NCBI GenBank assembly: GCA_005792865.1 | Contig: SXQR01000089.1 | Coordinates: 1 to 8,475, forward strand | From: Flavobacterium sp. | GTDB lineage: Bacteria; Bacteroidota; Bacteroidia; Flavobacteriales; Flavobacteriaceae | Direction of reading: 5' to 3' | DNA length: 8,475 bases | Position numbers and translations under genes: made by a program | In this document: positions 7,403-8,475 of the stretch, piece by piece | Layout: every line of letters begins with the position of its first letter | Numbering within the stretch: position 1 is the first letter of the stretch | The notes under the pieces: model-generated | Seen by the model: only the letters and a program-made list of their open reading frames with translations | Database searches by the model: none | Told to the model about the DNA's origin: nothing

Positions 7403-8111
7403 AATTTTCCATGGTATGATAAACGTTTTGGACGTCGTCGTCTTCCTCGATCTTCTCGAGGAGTTTCTCGACATCGGCGACCTGCTCCTCGGTCAGGGTC
7501 TTGGTCACCTGCGGAATGCGCTCGAAGCCCGATGACAATATCTCGAAACCGCGATGTTCCAGTTCCTTTTGGATGGCTCCGTACTTTTCAAACGGCGCGT
7601 AGATCATGATGCCGTCCTCGTCCTCAAAGACTTCCTCGACACCAAAATCAATCAGTTCCAGTTCCAGTTCCTCCACGTCCTGGACCACTTTGGCAATGCG
7701 GAAATTGCAGGTATGGTCAAACATGAATTCGACCGAACCCTGCGTGCCCAGTGTTCCGTTGCATTTGTTGAAGTAGCTGCGGATGTTCGCCACCGTACGG
7801 TTGTTGTTGTCGGTTGCGGTCTCGATCAGGATCGCGATGCCGTGCGGCGCATAGCCCTCAAACAACACTTCCTTATAGTTGGCGGTATCTTTGTCCGTGG
7901 CTTTCTTGATGGCGCGTTCAACGTTATCCTTGGGCATATTGGCTGCCTTTGCGTTCTGCATGACCGCCCGCAGCCTGGAATTCGCGTCGGGATTCGGGCC
8001 GCCTTCCTTGACTGCCATGACGATGTCCTTGCCAATGCGCGTAAAGGCTTTGGCCATCGCCGACCAACGTTTCATTTTCCTGTTTTTCCTGAATTCAAAA
8101 GCTCTTCCCAT
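7401..8111 (-). CDS. yebC: YebC/PmpR family protein (TACO1 homologue)
   Basis: The 236-residue product matches the YebC/PmpR family in length and across all of its sequence. Members have long been annotated as DNA-binding transcriptional regulators; more recent work on YebC and mitochondrial TACO1 supports a ribosome-associated role in relieving stalling during translation, so the label 'regulator' should be treated with caution. Conserved blocks are NSRLRAVMQNAKAANMPKDN (44-63), EGYAPHGIAILIETATDNNN (85-104), GTLGTQGSVEFMF (119-131) and the acidic C-terminal LLEKIEEDDDVQNVYHT (217-233). The N terminus is MGRAFEFRK, the form I associate with Bacteroidota, rather than the MAGHSKWANIK form common elsewhere. 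The ATG at 8111-8109 lies three bases after the gcvT stop codon, which argues for co-transcription and perhaps translational coupling. The leader is A-rich without a Shine-Dalgarno sequence. Confidence 0.95.
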   Translation of the reverse strand: MGRAFEFRKNRKMKRWSAMAKAFTRIGKDIVMAVKEGGPNPDANSRLRAVMQNAKAANMPKDNVERAIKKATDKDTANYKEVLFEGYAPHGIAILIETATDNNNRTVANIRSYFNKCNGTLGTQGSVEFMFDHTCNFRIAKVVQDVEELELELIDFGVEEVFEDEDGIMIYAPFEKYGAIQKELEHRGFEILSSGFERIPQVTKTLTEEQVADVEKLLEKIEEDDDVQNVYHTMEN

Positions 8112-8114
8112 CGA

Positions 8115-8475
8115 TTATTGTTTTTTGTAAAAAGGCAGTTTGACCACTTGGGCCGGAATATCGTTTTTTCGGATGCGGATGAAAATCTCGCTGCCCGGCT
8201 GTGAAAATTCGGTCCTGACATATCCCAGTCCGATTCCTTTGCCCAGCGAAGGGGCCATGGTACCCGAGGTCACGATGCCAATCACCTCACCGGATCCATC
8301 CACGATTTCGTAATCGTGACGGGGAACGCCGCGCCCGGTAAGTTCAAATCCTATCAACTTTTTGCTGACGCCCTGTTCTTTCTGTTCCCTGATGCGCGGA
8401 GCATTGACAAATTCCTTGGTGAATTTGGTGATCCATCCGAGCCCGGCCTCAATTGGCGAAGTCAGGTCATTGATA
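8115..8475 (-). CDS. gcvT: Glycine cleavage system T-protein (aminomethyltransferase), C-terminal 119 codons, 5' end outside window
   Basis: GcvT takes the aminomethyl group from the lipoyl arm of GcvH and, with tetrahydrofolate, releases ammonia and 5,10-methylene-THF in the cytoplasm. Only the C-terminal third is present; the frame is open from the window edge to the TAA at 8117-8115. The visible protein begins INDLTSPIEAGLGWITKF, the conserved end of the folate-binding domain, and continues through GFELTGRGVPRHDYEI, then GIVTSGTMAPSLGKGIGLGYV, the hallmark of the C-terminal beta-barrel domain, ending in KLPFYKK. Full-length family members are about 360-370 residues. A TTG at 8357 is in frame but lies inside the conserved domain, so it is not a start. 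The downstream neighbour yebC begins three bases after the stop. The catalytic aspartate region lies outside the window and cannot be checked. Confidence 0.96.
   Translation of the reverse strand, partial: INDLTSPIEAGLGWITKFTKEFVNAPRIREQKEQGVSKKLIGFELTGRGVPRHDYEIVDGSGEVIGIVTSGTMAPSLGKGIGLGYVRTEFSQPGSEIFIRIRKNDIPAQVVKLPFYKKQ

Noticed and set aside
7554..8204. A 216-codon plus-strand open frame over yebC and the end of gcvT
   Set aside because: It is the shadow of two clearly identified minus-strand genes and runs across their junction.

Overview
The window looks like a chromosomal, mostly housekeeping segment from a member of the Bacteroidota, most likely the Flavobacteriia. Four things point there. 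The TamB, YebC and GcvT proteins have the sequence style I associate with flavobacteria. The long tamB gene sits head to head with tsaD. Start codons lack Shine-Dalgarno sequences and have A-rich leaders instead. A TTTG / TAnnTTTG promoter lies in front of tsaD. By eye the base composition is slightly above 50% G+C, which is high for this class, so I do not name a genus.

Layout. Positions 1-654 (minus) hold the first 218 codons of tsaD, the tRNA threonylcarbamoyladenosine transferase; its 3' end lies outside the window. An AT-rich 149-bp divergent spacer follows, with the tsaD promoter. Positions 804-5264 (plus) are a 1486-residue TamB, the inner-membrane-anchored protein of outer-membrane biogenesis. 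After a 79-bp gap, 5344-7173 (plus) encodes a 609-residue glycoside hydrolase family 2 enzyme with both catalytic glutamates and no signal peptide. A convergent 227-bp gap contains two different heptanucleotide tandem repeats and a strong intrinsic terminator. Positions 7401-8111 (minus) are a YebC/PmpR-family protein. Three bases upstream of it lies gcvT (8115-8475, minus), the glycine-cleavage T-protein, of which only the last 119 codons are present.

How the genes relate. tsaD and tamB are divergent neighbours with unrelated jobs (tRNA modification and envelope assembly). gcvT and yebC are almost certainly co-transcribed and end at the terminator whose stem overlaps the yebC stop codon. The GH2 gene is the accessory item: it has no SusC/SusD, sulfatase, transporter or regulator beside it, so its substrate cannot be read from context. 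I see no mobile element, CRISPR array, RNA gene or defence system. Nothing here amounts to a new multi-gene system; the items most worth a second look are the orphan GH2, the paired heptamer repeats, and the uncertain start of tamB.
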